From: Pirellulales bacterium
GTDB taxonomy: Bacteria > Planctomycetota > Planctomycetia > Pirellulales > Lacipirellulaceae
Direction: 5' to 3'
Length of the DNA stretch: 33,719 nt
NCBI GenBank assembly: GCA_022448345.1
Contig: JAKVCB010000028.1
Coordinates: 1-33,719, forward strand
Both the position numbers and the translations under genes were made by a program. The notes under the pieces were generated by a model. It saw only the letters and a list, made by a program, of their open reading frames with translations. It was not told the DNA's origin and did no database searches. Positions 8,492 to 16,815 of this stretch are shown one piece after another (position 1 is the first letter of the stretch; every line of letters begins with the position of its first letter).

Positions 8492-10312
8492 ATGACGAAT
8501 ATCACTACAGGATCATCAGAAACTCTTGCCCGTCTTGACAAAGCAATCGCTGCAGGAGGGCTCACGGAAACGGCTGCGGAGAACATTCGGACCTGGCTTT
8601 CCGAGCCCCGCTACACGGACTACGCAGCCGAGGTCGAACAACATATCCTCGATGAGCAATGGCAGACTCTCGACAACGTCTTCTGGACGATTATCCCGTT
8701 TGGTACCGGTGGGCGACGGGGAAAAATGTATCCGATTGGCAGCAATGCTATTAATGACCGGACGATTGGTGAGAGCGCCCAAGGTTTGGCTGAGTACGTT
8801 AAGGAGAGTTTGGGGACAGGAGCAACCCTCTCCTGTGCTATCGCCTATGACACGCGTCACCAATCATCTCATTTCGCCAGGCTGTGCGCAGAAATCATGG
8901 TAGCCAACGGGTTTGAGGTCTATTTTCTCGATGGACCTCGTAGTACGCCAGAGCTTTCATTTACAGTACGTCACAAGAAGTGCTCCTGTGGCATTATGGT
9001 AACTGCCAGCCACAATCCACCATGCGATAACGCGGTTAAAGTCTATTGGTCCACTGGGGGCCAGATTCTCCCGCCGCACGATCAAGGGGTGATCGATCGA
9101 GTAATGGGCGTGGAAGCCATTACTCGTAAAGATTTTGACGCGAGTTTGTCACTGGGAGAGGTTGTGATCAGCCAGCAAGAAATTGATGGGGAGTTCTACG
9201 CAGCAGTTGCTGCGTTATCGACGCCTGGTCCTCGAGATCTGCAGATTCTTTATTCTCCTTTGCATGGTGTGGGGGCAACGGCTGTTTGTCCGGTACTTGA
9301 GCAATGTGGGTTTTCCGACGTGGAGCTTTTTGCACTTCATGCCGACCCGAATCCGGATTTTCCAAATGTCCCGGGAAACATTTCGAATCCGGAAAATCCC
9401 GAGGTCTTTGATGCCATGATTGCCCGCGCCCAGGAGGTGTCGGCGGATTTGACCATTGCCAGTGATCCCGATTGCGATCGAATTGGTTGTGCAGCTCCAC
9501 TGACGGGGTCATCAAACTCCCCATGGAAGACCTTATCGGGTAACCAGATCGGGGCACTGCTTGCCGATTATCTATTAGAGACACGGCAAGCAGCTGGCGG
9601 GCTGACGGCGAACCATTATTTGGTCACAACACTCGTTACGACCCAACTTACACGGCGCATTGGTGACAGCTATGGCGTACGCACGGTAGGAGATTTGCTG
9701 GTTGGATTCAAATGGATTGCAGAAGTCATCGACCGCGAAGGGCCCGAGAAATTTGTATTTGGTACCGAAGAATCCCATGGTTATCTGGCCGGTACTCACG
9801 TTCGCGACAAAGATGGTGCTGTTGCAGCCTTGTTGCTCTCGGAACTGGCGGCAAAGCTGAAGGCGGATGGCCAGACCTTGCACGAAAAACTGGATGCCTT
9901 GATGTGGCAGCACGGGGCTCACGCCGAGCGAACTATTTCGGTGCAGATGCCTGGTAGTGAGGGGATGGATCGAATGAAGGCGGTGATGGCGGCTTTTCGA
10001 GACAACCCTCCCTCAGAACTTGGTGGATGCGGCGTTGCCGGTGGGCGCGATTATCTTCGTAAAATCACAACCTTCATGGGAGGCAAGGAAGAACCGTTGG
10101 CGGGTCCCCAGGGCGACTTAATCCTACTTGACCTGGTTGATGAGGGAAATTACGTGGCGATCAGGCCAAGCGGGACTGAGCCCAAGATCAAGTTTTACAT
10201 GTTTGTCTATACTGCGCCAGAGCAGCTTGCTGATCTGGAGCGCACAAAGATCGACCTGGTCGAACGATTGTCCCGTCTGGAAAACGATCTTCGAAGTTTC
10301 GCGGGAGTCTAA
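8492..10312 (+). CDS. Phosphoglucomutase/phosphomannomutase (alpha-D-phosphohexomutase family)
   Basis: This 606-residue cytoplasmic enzyme interconverts hexose 1- and 6-phosphates through a phosphoserine intermediate. All four active-site loops are visible: TASHNPP with the phosphoryl-carrying Ser (residue ~172), the Mg-binding DPDCDRIG (~325), the sugar-specificity loop FGTEESHGYL (~423) and the phosphate-binding RPSGTEPKIKF (~557). The length and the GTEESHGY loop resemble the PgcA/PGM2 branch more than the ~450-residue bacterial GlmM/ManB branch, so glucose phosphate is the likely but unproven substrate. It starts at ATG 8492 with a weak GGGA upstream. It is followed by uvrC 118 nt downstream; the two are probably not functionally linked. 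Confidence 0.92.
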   Translation: MTNITTGSSETLARLDKAIAAGGLTETAAENIRTWLSEPRYTDYAAEVEQHILDEQWQTLDNVFWTIIPFGTGGRRGKMYPIGSNAINDRTIGESAQGLAEYVKESLGTGATLSCAIAYDTRHQSSHFARLCAEIMVANGFEVYFLDGPRSTPELSFTVRHKKCSCGIMVTASHNPPCDNAVKVYWSTGGQILPPHDQGVIDRVMGVEAITRKDFDASLSLGEVVISQQEIDGEFYAAVAALSTPGPRDLQILYSPLHGVGATAVCPVLEQCGFSDVELFALHADPNPDFPNVPGNISNPENPEVFDAMIARAQEVSADLTIASDPDCDRIGCAAPLTGSSNSPWKTLSGNQIGALLADYLLETRQAAGGLTANHYLVTTLVTTQLTRRIGDSYGVRTVGDLLVGFKWIAEVIDREGPEKFVFGTEESHGYLAGTHVRDKDGAVAALLLSELAAKLKADGQTLHEKLDALMWQHGAHAERTISVQMPGSEGMDRMKAVMAAFRDNPPSELGGCGVAGGRDYLRKITTFMGGKEEPLAGPQGDLILLDLVDEGNYVAIRPSGTEPKIKFYMFVYTAPEQLADLERTKIDLVERLSRLENDLRSFAGV

Positions 10313-10338
10313 TAATTACCATCAAAATATGTTTTCTT

Positions 10339-10354
10339 CCAACGTCGCCGTTGG
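10339..10354. repeat. Short perfect inverted repeat after the phosphohexomutase gene
   Basis: CCAACG-TCGC-CGTTGG forms a 6-bp stem with a 4-nt loop 26 nt after the stop codon. No T-run follows on either strand, so it is not a standard intrinsic terminator, though it could pause transcription or protect a 3' end. Confidence 0.3.
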
Positions 10355-10430
10355 CACAATTAACAAGCCTTAGAATAATTGAGCAGGCAGACGTGGAAAA
10401 TCCTCTTGTCCCACTTGGCTTGCAAACACA

Positions 10431-11786
10431 GTGACAACTGCTGGCGACTCAGCTGAAAGTTCCAAAACGCAGCTAGATTTTTTCCAGCGGGCAGCGACCA
10501 AGGTGCGGAGCAAATTTCCATCGGCTCCGGGTGTTTACCTTTTCCAGGATCAGGCGGGACGCGTGATCTACATCGGCAAAGCAAAAGATTTACGAGCACG
10601 TGTTGTCACTTACTTTCTCCAGGCAGCAGCTCAAGACCGCCGCACTGCTCAACTTGTCAGAGAAGCCTACGACGTCGATTTTATCGAAGCTGAAAGTGAA
10701 GTGGATGCCCTGCTGATGGAAGCTCGGCTTATTAAGGACACACAACCGAAGTTCAATCGGGAACTCCGTGATGACAAGAGTTTCCCTTATCTCCAAATCA
10801 CCACGCATGAAGAGTTTCCACGTGTGGAAATTACTCGGGAGCCACGGGCAGGAGGCGTAAAACTTTATGGTCCCTTTGCCAACGTTGGTAGTCTTCGTGG
10901 AGCGCTTCAAGTTTTGCAAAGGGTATTCAAGTTTCGGACATGTTCCCTTGATATCGAGGCCGATGATGATCGCTGGAGATGGTTTCGTCCCTGTTTGCTG
11001 GCATCGATACAACAGTGTACAGCTCCCTGTAATTTAAGAATTTCCAAAGAGGAATATCGTCGCGATATTAAACGGCTACGAATGTTCCTGGATGGTAAAC
11101 GCCAATCACTTCTCAAGGAGATGCGAGCTGAAATGAGTCAGGCTGCGGCTGATCTCAGGTTTGAAAAGGCAGCCAGGTTGCGCGATGAAGTCAAGATGCT
11201 GGAGTCTTTGCGGGAACGGGGTGATTTGGAGAAGCATGAGCAGCCGGAAGTATTCTATGTCGATCCAAAGAAAGGGCTGTCGGGGCTTCAAAAACTTTTT
11301 GCATTGGACAACCAGCCTCGGACAATCGAAGGTGTTGATATCGCTCATCTTGGAGGCAACGAAACAGTTGCCAGCCTGGTCCAGTTTATTGATGGGTTGC
11401 CGTTCAAGCCAGGTTACCGGCGCTATCGGATTCGAGAGGTTGACGGTGTGGACGATTATGCCAGCATTCGCGAGGTCATTTCCCGCCGATTCAAACGGCT
11501 CGAAGAGGAGAATGCAGTCTTTCCAGATATTCTTCTCATCGACGGTGGCAAGGGCCAACTTAGTCAAGGGCTTGAAGCATTCAAGGCCGCCGGAATCGAA
11601 CCCCCACTGGTGTTGTCGCTCGCTAAAAAAGAGGAGCTTATCTATGGCATGCACCGGCCTGAACCGTACCGTTTGAGCCGCCACTCGTATGCCCTTCGGT
11701 TGTTGCAATACGTACGGGACGAGTCTCACCGTTTTGCACAGCATTACCACCACTTGTTGCGGCGCAAGAAAATGCTTGACCAGTAG
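10431..11786 (+). CDS. uvrC: UvrC excinuclease subunit, short form lacking the C-terminal helix-hairpin-helix domain
   Basis: UvrC makes both incisions around a DNA lesion in nucleotide excision repair, acting after UvrA and UvrB. The N-terminal GIY-YIG nuclease is intact: PGVYLFQD, VIYIGKAKDLRAR, and the metal-binding Glu in LMEARLIKD. Four cysteines (FRTCS, RPCLL, QQCTAPC) match the iron-sulfur cluster site. A UVR (UvrB-binding) motif is at DLRFEKAARLRDEVKMLE. The RNase H-like 3'-to-5' incision domain has its catalytic residues in EGVDIAHLG, LLIDGGKGQ and RDESHRFAQHYH. The protein stops five residues after the RRKKML that usually links to the (HhH)2 DNA-binding domain, giving 451 residues rather than the usual ~600. 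The start is GTG 10431; its upstream sequence has no clear ribosome-binding site. It converges on fabF with a 26-nt gap. Confidence 0.92.
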   Translation: MTTAGDSAESSKTQLDFFQRAATKVRSKFPSAPGVYLFQDQAGRVIYIGKAKDLRARVVTYFLQAAAQDRRTAQLVREAYDVDFIEAESEVDALLMEARLIKDTQPKFNRELRDDKSFPYLQITTHEEFPRVEITREPRAGGVKLYGPFANVGSLRGALQVLQRVFKFRTCSLDIEADDDRWRWFRPCLLASIQQCTAPCNLRISKEEYRRDIKRLRMFLDGKRQSLLKEMRAEMSQAAADLRFEKAARLRDEVKMLESLRERGDLEKHEQPEVFYVDPKKGLSGLQKLFALDNQPRTIEGVDIAHLGGNETVASLVQFIDGLPFKPGYRRYRIREVDGVDDYASIREVISRRFKRLEEENAVFPDILLIDGGKGQLSQGLEAFKAAGIEPPLVLSLAKKEELIYGMHRPEPYRLSRHSYALRLLQYVRDESHRFAQHYHHLLRRKKMLDQ

Positions 11787-11794
11787 CCTTTCGC

Positions 11795-11808
11795 CACCGA
11801 AAGCGGTG
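11795..11808. terminator. Possible weak hairpin between convergent uvrC and fabF
   Basis: CACCG-AAAG-CGGTG, a 5-bp stem with a tetraloop, occupies the 26-nt gap between the two converging stop codons. There is no downstream T-run on either strand, so any termination role is speculative. Confidence 0.2.
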
Positions 11809-11812
11809 AAGC

Positions 11813-13078
11813 CTATGCGGCCAAGAGTCGCTGGATTGCGCTCTTGCGTTCACCGGTACCGCTCCAGCGGCGCAGCGCGACTGCTGCCATATGCCCACCG
11901 AAGGCAATAGACAGTTTCAGTGCATGGTCCATCGTCTGCTGCCTTCCTATCAGTGGGACGCAATCGAGGTCAAAAGTGGGGTCAGGATCAGTGAGATTGA
12001 CCGTTGGCGGAGCAAATCCATCGCGGAGAGACAACGCAGTCATGGCCAATTCAACAGCTCCTGACGCGTTGACCAAATGGCCCAACATGGATTTATTGGC
12101 GGTCACGCAAACCGAATCAGCTGCCGAGCCCAGTGCGCGACGGATGCCTTGGGCTTCCATTGCGTCATTCTGGATTGTGCCCGTCCCGTGGGCGTTGATG
12201 TGGTGGATGTTGTGTGGGGCAAGGTTTGCCGAACGCAGGGTCGTTGTAATCAAGTGTACGAGTGCATCACTATTAGCATCAAGACTGGTAACATGCTGGC
12301 CGTCGGTGAGAATGTGACCCGAGAGTACTTCGGCGTATATCTGTGCACCGCGCTCCAGTGCGTGACTGAGTCGTTCGACAATCAGCATCGCCGCACCTTC
12401 GCCCATTACAAATCCTTTGCGATTTGAATCAAAAGGCCGGCAAGCCTGAGAAGGATCTTCATGGTTTGCCAGTACTCGCATGTTGTGGAAACCAGCAGCA
12501 AATAAAGGGTGTATTGCTTGCGAACTGCCTGCTAACATCACGTCACATTGCCCGTCAAGGATGGACCGTACCGCAACCAGAAATGCAATGGTTCCACTAG
12601 CACAGGCCGTTGAATTGCTTAGTCGCGGTCCGCACAAGTCGTGGTCATTGGCCACAATCGAACACGCGGTATTGGGGAGCCACTGGTTCCACCAAGGCTG
12701 TTTTCCTTCTGGAGTCAGGGTATTCTTGCCAACCCGTTCGACCACGAAGTCCGTGTCGCCCATATGTCCGCTGATGGAACAGCCAAAACGAGTACGGTCC
12801 ATCTTTTGAGGTTCGATGCCACTGTCCAGCAAAGCCTCTCTGGCCGTCTGGCGACAGAGCGGAATGTTTTTCAACTGACCAGGATATTTACCAAACAGGT
12901 CAACGGGCGCAGCCAAAAACATGCCATCGGGAATGCCTGTGATACCGTTCATGCGACGGGCTCCACTTTGGCCAGAACAAATTGCTTGCCAGGCGTTTTC
13001 CCGATGGCTGCCGGTCGAAGTGATCACCCCCATGCCAGTGATCACAACACGATCGTTTTGTAAAGATTCCCTGACCAC
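11813..13078 (-). CDS. fabF: Beta-ketoacyl-ACP synthase II-type condensing enzyme
   Basis: This condensing enzyme extends acyl-ACP with malonyl-ACP in fatty-acid synthesis. The catalytic triad is present: Cys in SNSTACASG, His in INAHGTGTIQND, and His in NKSMLGHLVNASG. The N-terminal RVVITGMGVIT and the late FGGHMAAVAL are also typical. I place the start at GTG 13078 because AAGGA lies about 6-10 nt upstream. The longer frame (GTG 13144) adds 22 residues that do not resemble the family. It stands alone, without acpP or other fab genes, so it may be a second ketosynthase for a specialised acyl product rather than the main FabF. The central HMGDTDFVVERVGKNTLTP is unlike E. coli FabF. Confidence 0.85.
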   Translation of the reverse strand: MVRESLQNDRVVITGMGVITSTGSHRENAWQAICSGQSGARRMNGITGIPDGMFLAAPVDLFGKYPGQLKNIPLCRQTAREALLDSGIEPQKMDRTRFGCSISGHMGDTDFVVERVGKNTLTPEGKQPWWNQWLPNTACSIVANDHDLCGPRLSNSTACASGTIAFLVAVRSILDGQCDVMLAGSSQAIHPLFAAGFHNMRVLANHEDPSQACRPFDSNRKGFVMGEGAAMLIVERLSHALERGAQIYAEVLSGHILTDGQHVTSLDANSDALVHLITTTLRSANLAPHNIHHINAHGTGTIQNDAMEAQGIRRALGSAADSVCVTANKSMLGHLVNASGAVELAMTALSLRDGFAPPTVNLTDPDPTFDLDCVPLIGRQQTMDHALKLSIAFGGHMAAVALRRWSGTGERKSAIQRLLAA

Positions 13079-13325
13079 CCGATTCCTTAATCCCGATTTC
13101 TTAATATTGTCGAGGCCACAACAAAAGAGGGTCGCGTGCGCCACGGTGTTGATAATTCAGAACGGCGAAAGCTACTAAAACAGCCCACTTTGTGCCACGC
13201 GAGTTCGGTTCGTTCGTGGGTAGGGTCTATTGGCCGCTAGCAAGTAGTTTCCGTCAGGCCGAACTTCTCGGTTTTTAAGGCTTCCACCGGGCCAAAAAAT
13301 TTCTGCGAATTATTGTCCGCACACC

Positions 13326-13353
13326 TTGTCAGGCAAGCTGGGGACGATAGAAT
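13326..13353 (+). promoter_or_regulatory. Probable housekeeping-sigma promoter of mraZ
   Basis: TTGTCA at 13326-13331 and TAGAAT at 13348-13353 each match the sigma-70 consensus at 5 of 6 positions and are separated by 16 nt. Transcription would start near 13360, leaving a ~135-nt leader before mraZ that contains the two near-palindromes at 13370 and 13411. Confidence 0.55.
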
Positions 13354-13369
13354 CAGCTGTCATAGATGT

Positions 13370-13423
13370 GGGTTATTAGCCCATAAATGTGTTTAAACGG
13401 AGTAAATCACGGGTTTTAAGCCC
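13370..13423 (+). promoter_or_regulatory. Two near-identical near-palindromes in the mraZ leader (candidate operators)
   Basis: GGGTTATTAGCCC (13370-13382) and GGGTTTTAAGCCC (13411-13423) share the frame GGGTT-T-AGCCCAT and have centres 41 bp apart, about four helical turns. Both start just downstream of the predicted transcription start. Each contains TGGGN-like pentamers, at least on the minus strand. MraZ is known to bind TGGGN repeats in its own promoter, usually as direct repeats, so these inverted sites may be autoregulatory operators. They could instead be small RNA hairpins. Confidence 0.4.
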
Positions 13424-13495
13424 ATTTGTAAGGAGACACCAATTTTTGCCGAGGATGGCACCCTGATGAAATTGAGATAGCCCCCACAGGTTGAC

Positions 13496-13981
13496 GTGGC
13501 AGAGACGACCGAACTGATACTGGGCGAAAACGCGCGGACGCTCGACGACCGATATCGTGTCTCGTTGCCTTCGGAGTTAGTGGATCAGCTAGCAGCCGAT
13601 AAAGGTGCTTGCATTCTCGCTAAAGAACAGTATGGATGCCTCAGCCTCTGGAACGCAGATGCGTGGCAGGCCAAGCAGGATGAGGGGGTCGCCCTGGTTG
13701 CAAGCAAGATTCAAGCCGGCAGGCTGGAAGGGAGATTGTTGGAGGTTCAATTGCTCGGTCGCTTGCTTTCGACCAGGCAAACTCAGATTAAATTGGCGGG
13801 TCGTGGGCGAATCGTACTACCCGAGGGATTTCGAGAGTTCCTGGCCGTCGAGCCAGGGGGCACCGTCATGATCATCGGGGCTGCAGTTTGTATTGAGATT
13901 TGGCATCCAGAACGTTGGCAGCAACACATTGCCGAGCAAATGCCGGAATTTCGACAGGTATTTGACCAACTCTCGGCATGA
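13496..13981 (+). CDS. mraZ: MraZ-like transcriptional regulator (two SpoVT/AbrB domains), orphan
   Basis: MraZ forms ring-shaped oligomers that bind DNA and, in other bacteria, repress the division and cell-wall (dcw) operon including mraZ itself. This protein is 161 residues. Two swapped-hairpin domains are visible: residues ~12-58 around TLDDRYRVSLPSELVDQL, and ~92-140 around RQTQIKLAGRGRIVLPEGF with MIIGAAVCIEIW. The first DxxxR motif is altered (LDDRYR rather than LDDKGR). The start is GTG 13496, with AGG about 8 nt upstream. Its usual neighbours rsmH, ftsL and ftsI are absent and the downstream gene faces it, so it is transcribed alone. It has its own good promoter and a repeat-bearing leader. 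Confidence 0.82.
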   Translation: MAETTELILGENARTLDDRYRVSLPSELVDQLAADKGACILAKEQYGCLSLWNADAWQAKQDEGVALVASKIQAGRLEGRLLEVQLLGRLLSTRQTQIKLAGRGRIVLPEGFREFLAVEPGGTVMIIGAAVCIEIWHPERWQQHIAEQMPEFRQVFDQLSA

Positions 13982-14013
13982 CAGGTTAAAAGACAAAAAG
14001 CACTAACCAACCG

Positions 14014-14027
14014 GGGTGGACCCACCC
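14014..14027. repeat. Inverted repeat after mraZ
   Basis: GGGTGG-AC-CCACCC is a perfect 6-bp inverted repeat 33 nt downstream of the mraZ stop. No T-run follows it, so it is only a possible transcript-end structure. Confidence 0.25.
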
Positions 14028-14156
14028 TGCGATACGAGCGTCAATCAAGAAAAGTAGAAGTCAAGCACCCCTACCCAGTTCGAGAATCGTTCGCCGCTAA
14101 TTACCCCGACCGTTGTCAGCCGGATACGGGAATGCAAGTTTTTAGATGGCGGCACA

Positions 14157-14174
14157 TTCGACCGTAGTGTCGAA
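14157..14174. repeat. Inverted repeat downstream of the DUF1844 gene
   Basis: TTCGAC-CGTAGT-GTCGAA is a perfect 6-bp stem with a 6-nt loop, 31 nt past the stop of the minus-strand DUF1844 gene. It lacks a clear T-run, so a terminator call is not justified on sequence alone. Confidence 0.25.
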
Positions 14175-14204
14175 CACGACAATCGTCTGGGTGGGGTGCT
14201 TTTA

Positions 14205-14636
14205 TTAGGTGCCGGGGATTTCAATAGAACTGGCCGCATTATCAGCGGATGCATCCGGTGCTGTTTCTGGAGGACCAGAAATGTAGGCCATCCTCAGTTG
14301 GTGGATAAGACCGTCAATGGCTTGCGTTTCGGCTGCTGTCGAATTGCCGCTGGTCTTCTCCTTGATAACTGCGATTGTATCAATCAAGAATTTGGCCTGG
14401 TTTGGAAGAAACGAAATTTTTCCCGTAGTGGGGTGCGGAATCTGACCGAGTGCCATCATAGCTTCGGTGGCGAGGTTTGTTAGCAGTATTTCCAGGCTTG
14501 CCGGTGGCATGGGTGGGTCTTGGGGAACACCTGCTTCCGGCTGTGGGTGTTCCGACTCCTTTTCGAAGGATTCTTTCTCGGCTTGGACCTTCGACTTCCA
14601 GTCCTCATCGATGATGATTTTTTTTTCTTCGGTCAT
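14205..14636 (-). CDS. DUF1844 domain protein
   Basis: This small soluble protein of 143 residues has a charged N-terminus (TEEKKIIIDEDWKSKV) and a disordered Glu/Pro linker. Its DUF1844 core runs from about residue 45 to 110, with MMALGQIPHPTTGK and NQAKFLIDTIAVIKEKT as hallmarks. The C-terminus is low complexity. The family's function is unknown. It lies 47 nt downstream of pyrG on the same strand and is probably co-transcribed with it. The start ATG at 14636 has no obvious Shine-Dalgarno sequence, so translation may be coupled to or dependent on the upstream gene. Confidence 0.85.
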   Translation of the reverse strand: MTEEKKIIIDEDWKSKVQAEKESFEKESEHPQPEAGVPQDPPMPPASLEILLTNLATEAMMALGQIPHPTTGKISFLPNQAKFLIDTIAVIKEKTSGNSTAAETQAIDGLIHQLRMAYISGPPETAPDASADNAASSIEIPGT

Positions 14637-14683
14637 AGCAAATTGAAGGGGCCAGAGGCTTGGTCCATGTTTTGTGTGAGAAA

Positions 14684-16387
14684 TTACTTGGTTGGGTTCG
14701 TTGAAGGGGCCTTGGCAGGTTTTGCAACCGGTACACTTTCATCCGCTGGTTCTTGAGGATGTGTGGGCCGTTGGCGGCCCGCATGATGGGCCACAGCCGC
14801 CCCGATAAATCCGGCAAACAGAGGTTGAGGGGAGGTCGGTTTTGATTTGAATTCCGGGTGATATTGGACGGCGACAAACCAAGGATGATCGGGTAATTCA
14901 ACAACCTCAACCAGGAAACCGTCGGGACTTGTGCCGGAAAACCGCATGCCGTGTCGAGCAAACTGCTGGCGGTAGACGTTGTTGAATTCATAGCGATGCC
15001 GATGCCGCTCATGGACATCGGTAACGCCATAGCAATCGGCAACGATACTATCTGTCTCAAGGCAGGTTGGCTGTGCACCTAGCCGCATGGTCCCTCCCTT
15101 TTCGGTGATCGTCTTTTGTTCATTGAGAAGGCAAATCACTGGGTGTGGAGTGTCTTTGTCAAACTCGGTTGAATTGGCCCCTTCAAGGTGGCTGACGTTG
15201 CGGGCGAACTCGATCACGGCGCATTGCATTCCGAGACAGATCCCTAGAAACGGCAACTTTCGCTCACGGGCGTAACGGATGGCAGCAACTTTCCCTTCAA
15301 TACCCCGCTCTCCAAATCCGCCTGGTACCAGTAAACCGTCATAACCAGAGAGAACTTTTTCTGGTCCTTCGGCTTCCACATCCTCGCTACGAATCCGGCC
15401 AATGCGAATCCGGGCTTGGTGGAAAATACCACCATGGTCGATTGCCTCGTAGATGGACTTGTATGCATCGCTGTGCTCGGCATATTTGCCGACGACCGCT
15501 ATGCTAATTTCGTGGTTGGGATTTCGCAGGCGTTGAAGTAACTCCCGCCAATCGTCCAGATTGGGATCGGGTGTAGAAAGTCCCAGCTTGTCGACGATAA
15601 ATTTGTCCAACTGGTTGTCAACCAGGCTTAGAGGAACTTCGTAAATTGAAAAGTCCTTGTCTTTTTCTTCGATCACTGCGTCGAGGGTAACATTGCAGAA
15701 GAGGGCAATCTTTTCGCGATCGTCTCGACTGATGGACCGCTCCGTCCGGCAAATCAGAATATCTGGTTGAATACCAATTTCCCTTAGCTGACCAACAGAA
15801 TGTTGTGTCGGTTTGGTTTTCAGTTCCTTTGCCGCTTTCAGGTAAGGGACCAAGGTCAAGTGGATATAAAGACAGTTTTCTTTTCCAACGTCGATTGCAA
15901 ACTGGCGGATTGCTTCCAGGAAGGGGAGGCTTTCAATGTCTCCGATGGTACCCCCAATTTCAGTAATGATCACGTCGACTGGATCTTTTGGGTCTTCCGC
16001 CATTTTGGAAATGACGCTCTTGATTTCATTGGTAATATGCGGGATGACCTGAACCGTTTTTCCAAGGAATTCTCCTTGTCGTTCCTTGTTGATGACCGAT
16101 TGGTAGATTTGGCCAGTTGTGTAGTTTGAAAAACGCGAAAGGGGACCATTGGTGAACCTTTCGTAGTGCCCCAAATCGAGATCGGTTTCGCTACCATCGT
16201 CCAGCACATAGACCTCACCATGTTGGTAAGGGCTCATGGTGCCAGGGTCGACATTAATGTACGGATCGAGCTTTTGCATCCGCACGCTCAGCCCGCGCTT
16301 CTCCAGCAGCATGCCAATTGAGGCGCTGGTCAAACCTTTGCCGAGCGAACTGACAACACCACCAGTTACAAAGATGTGTTTCGTCAT
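14684..16387 (-). CDS. pyrG: CTP synthase
   Basis: CTP synthase makes CTP from UTP, ATP and glutamine. I place the start at ATG 16387, 20 codons inside the longest frame: AGGAAGGT lies just upstream and the protein then begins [19 protein letters not shown], as in the family. This gives 567 residues. The N-terminal synthetase domain (~1-267) includes [15 protein letters not shown] and [13 protein letters not shown]. The glutaminase domain includes GGFGERG, the nucleophile Cys in FLGICLGMQ (~383), and the late His in QYHPEFKS. The protein carries about 20 extra residues after the usual end, rich in Pro, Ala and Lys. It is followed by the DUF1844 gene. Confidence 0.96.
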   Translation of the reverse strand: MTKHIFVTGGVVSSLGKGLTSASIGMLLEKRGLSVRMQKLDPYINVDPGTMSPYQHGEVYVLDDGSETDLDLGHYERFTNGPLSRFSNYTTGQIYQSVINKERQGEFLGKTVQVIPHITNEIKSVISKMAEDPKDPVDVIITEIGGTIGDIESLPFLEAIRQFAIDVGKENCLYIHLTLVPYLKAAKELKTKPTQHSVGQLREIGIQPDILICRTERSISRDDREKIALFCNVTLDAVIEEKDKDFSIYEVPLSLVDNQLDKFIVDKLGLSTPDPNLDDWRELLQRLRNPNHEISIAVVGKYAEHSDAYKSIYEAIDHGGIFHQARIRIGRIRSEDVEAEGPEKVLSGYDGLLVPGGFGERGIEGKVAAIRYARERKLPFLGICLGMQCAVIEFARNVSHLEGANSTEFDKDTPHPVICLLNEQKTITEKGGTMRLGAQPTCLETDSIVADCYGVTDVHERHRHRYEFNNVYRQQFARHGMRFSGTSPDGFLVEVVELPDHPWFVAVQYHPEFKSKPTSPQPLFAGFIGAAVAHHAGRQRPTHPQEPADESVPVAKPAKAPSTNPTK

Positions 16388-16815
16388 GGTTCTTACCTTC
16401 CTGGTACCCAATGGAGCCTGTTGCGATTCGCCATCTGAATCCAACAACTTTCTATTCTACCGCCCAAGGGACGCTACGAGGAGCCCTGCCCAGCAACTAG
16501 TTTTCGATGACCTATCGCAGGGTGACTTTTGCAGAACTACCGAGAAAAACCTTGTGATACGGGCTGAATTTCCTCAAGAAGGAATCTGGTGGCGGCTGTG
16601 TGGACGATACCGTCGGCCTGGAGACCTTGTGCAGTTTTGGCATCCCGGGGGAGATAGGAGATGGGGTAGAAACAGAACGGGGGCAACGTATCCAAAGGGA
16701 GTCGCCGTCAACGGGTGGGTTCTTAGGGCGGTATGGTCCCGGGACCCCTCCCCTGGGTGGACCTTGCACTGGAAAGCCAAAAATCAAGGACTGTTCAATC
16801 GGGAAGAAAACCAGT
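16388..16815. other. Gene-free stretch between yraN and pyrG
   Basis: These 428 nt hold the pyrG ribosome-binding site next to 16387 and whatever terminates the ffh operon. No ORF reads like a protein. GGTCCCGGGACC (16735-16746) is a perfect 12-bp palindrome about 70 nt beyond the yraN stop, with no adjacent T-run. A TAGAAT on the minus strand near 16450 resembles a -10 box for pyrG, but I saw no matching -35. Confidence 0.45.

Noticed and set aside
11787-11812. Frameshifted HhH domain after uvrC
   Set aside because: Only 26 nt separate uvrC from the convergent fabF stop, and no frame continues into a helix-hairpin-helix sequence, so a frameshift cannot explain the short protein.
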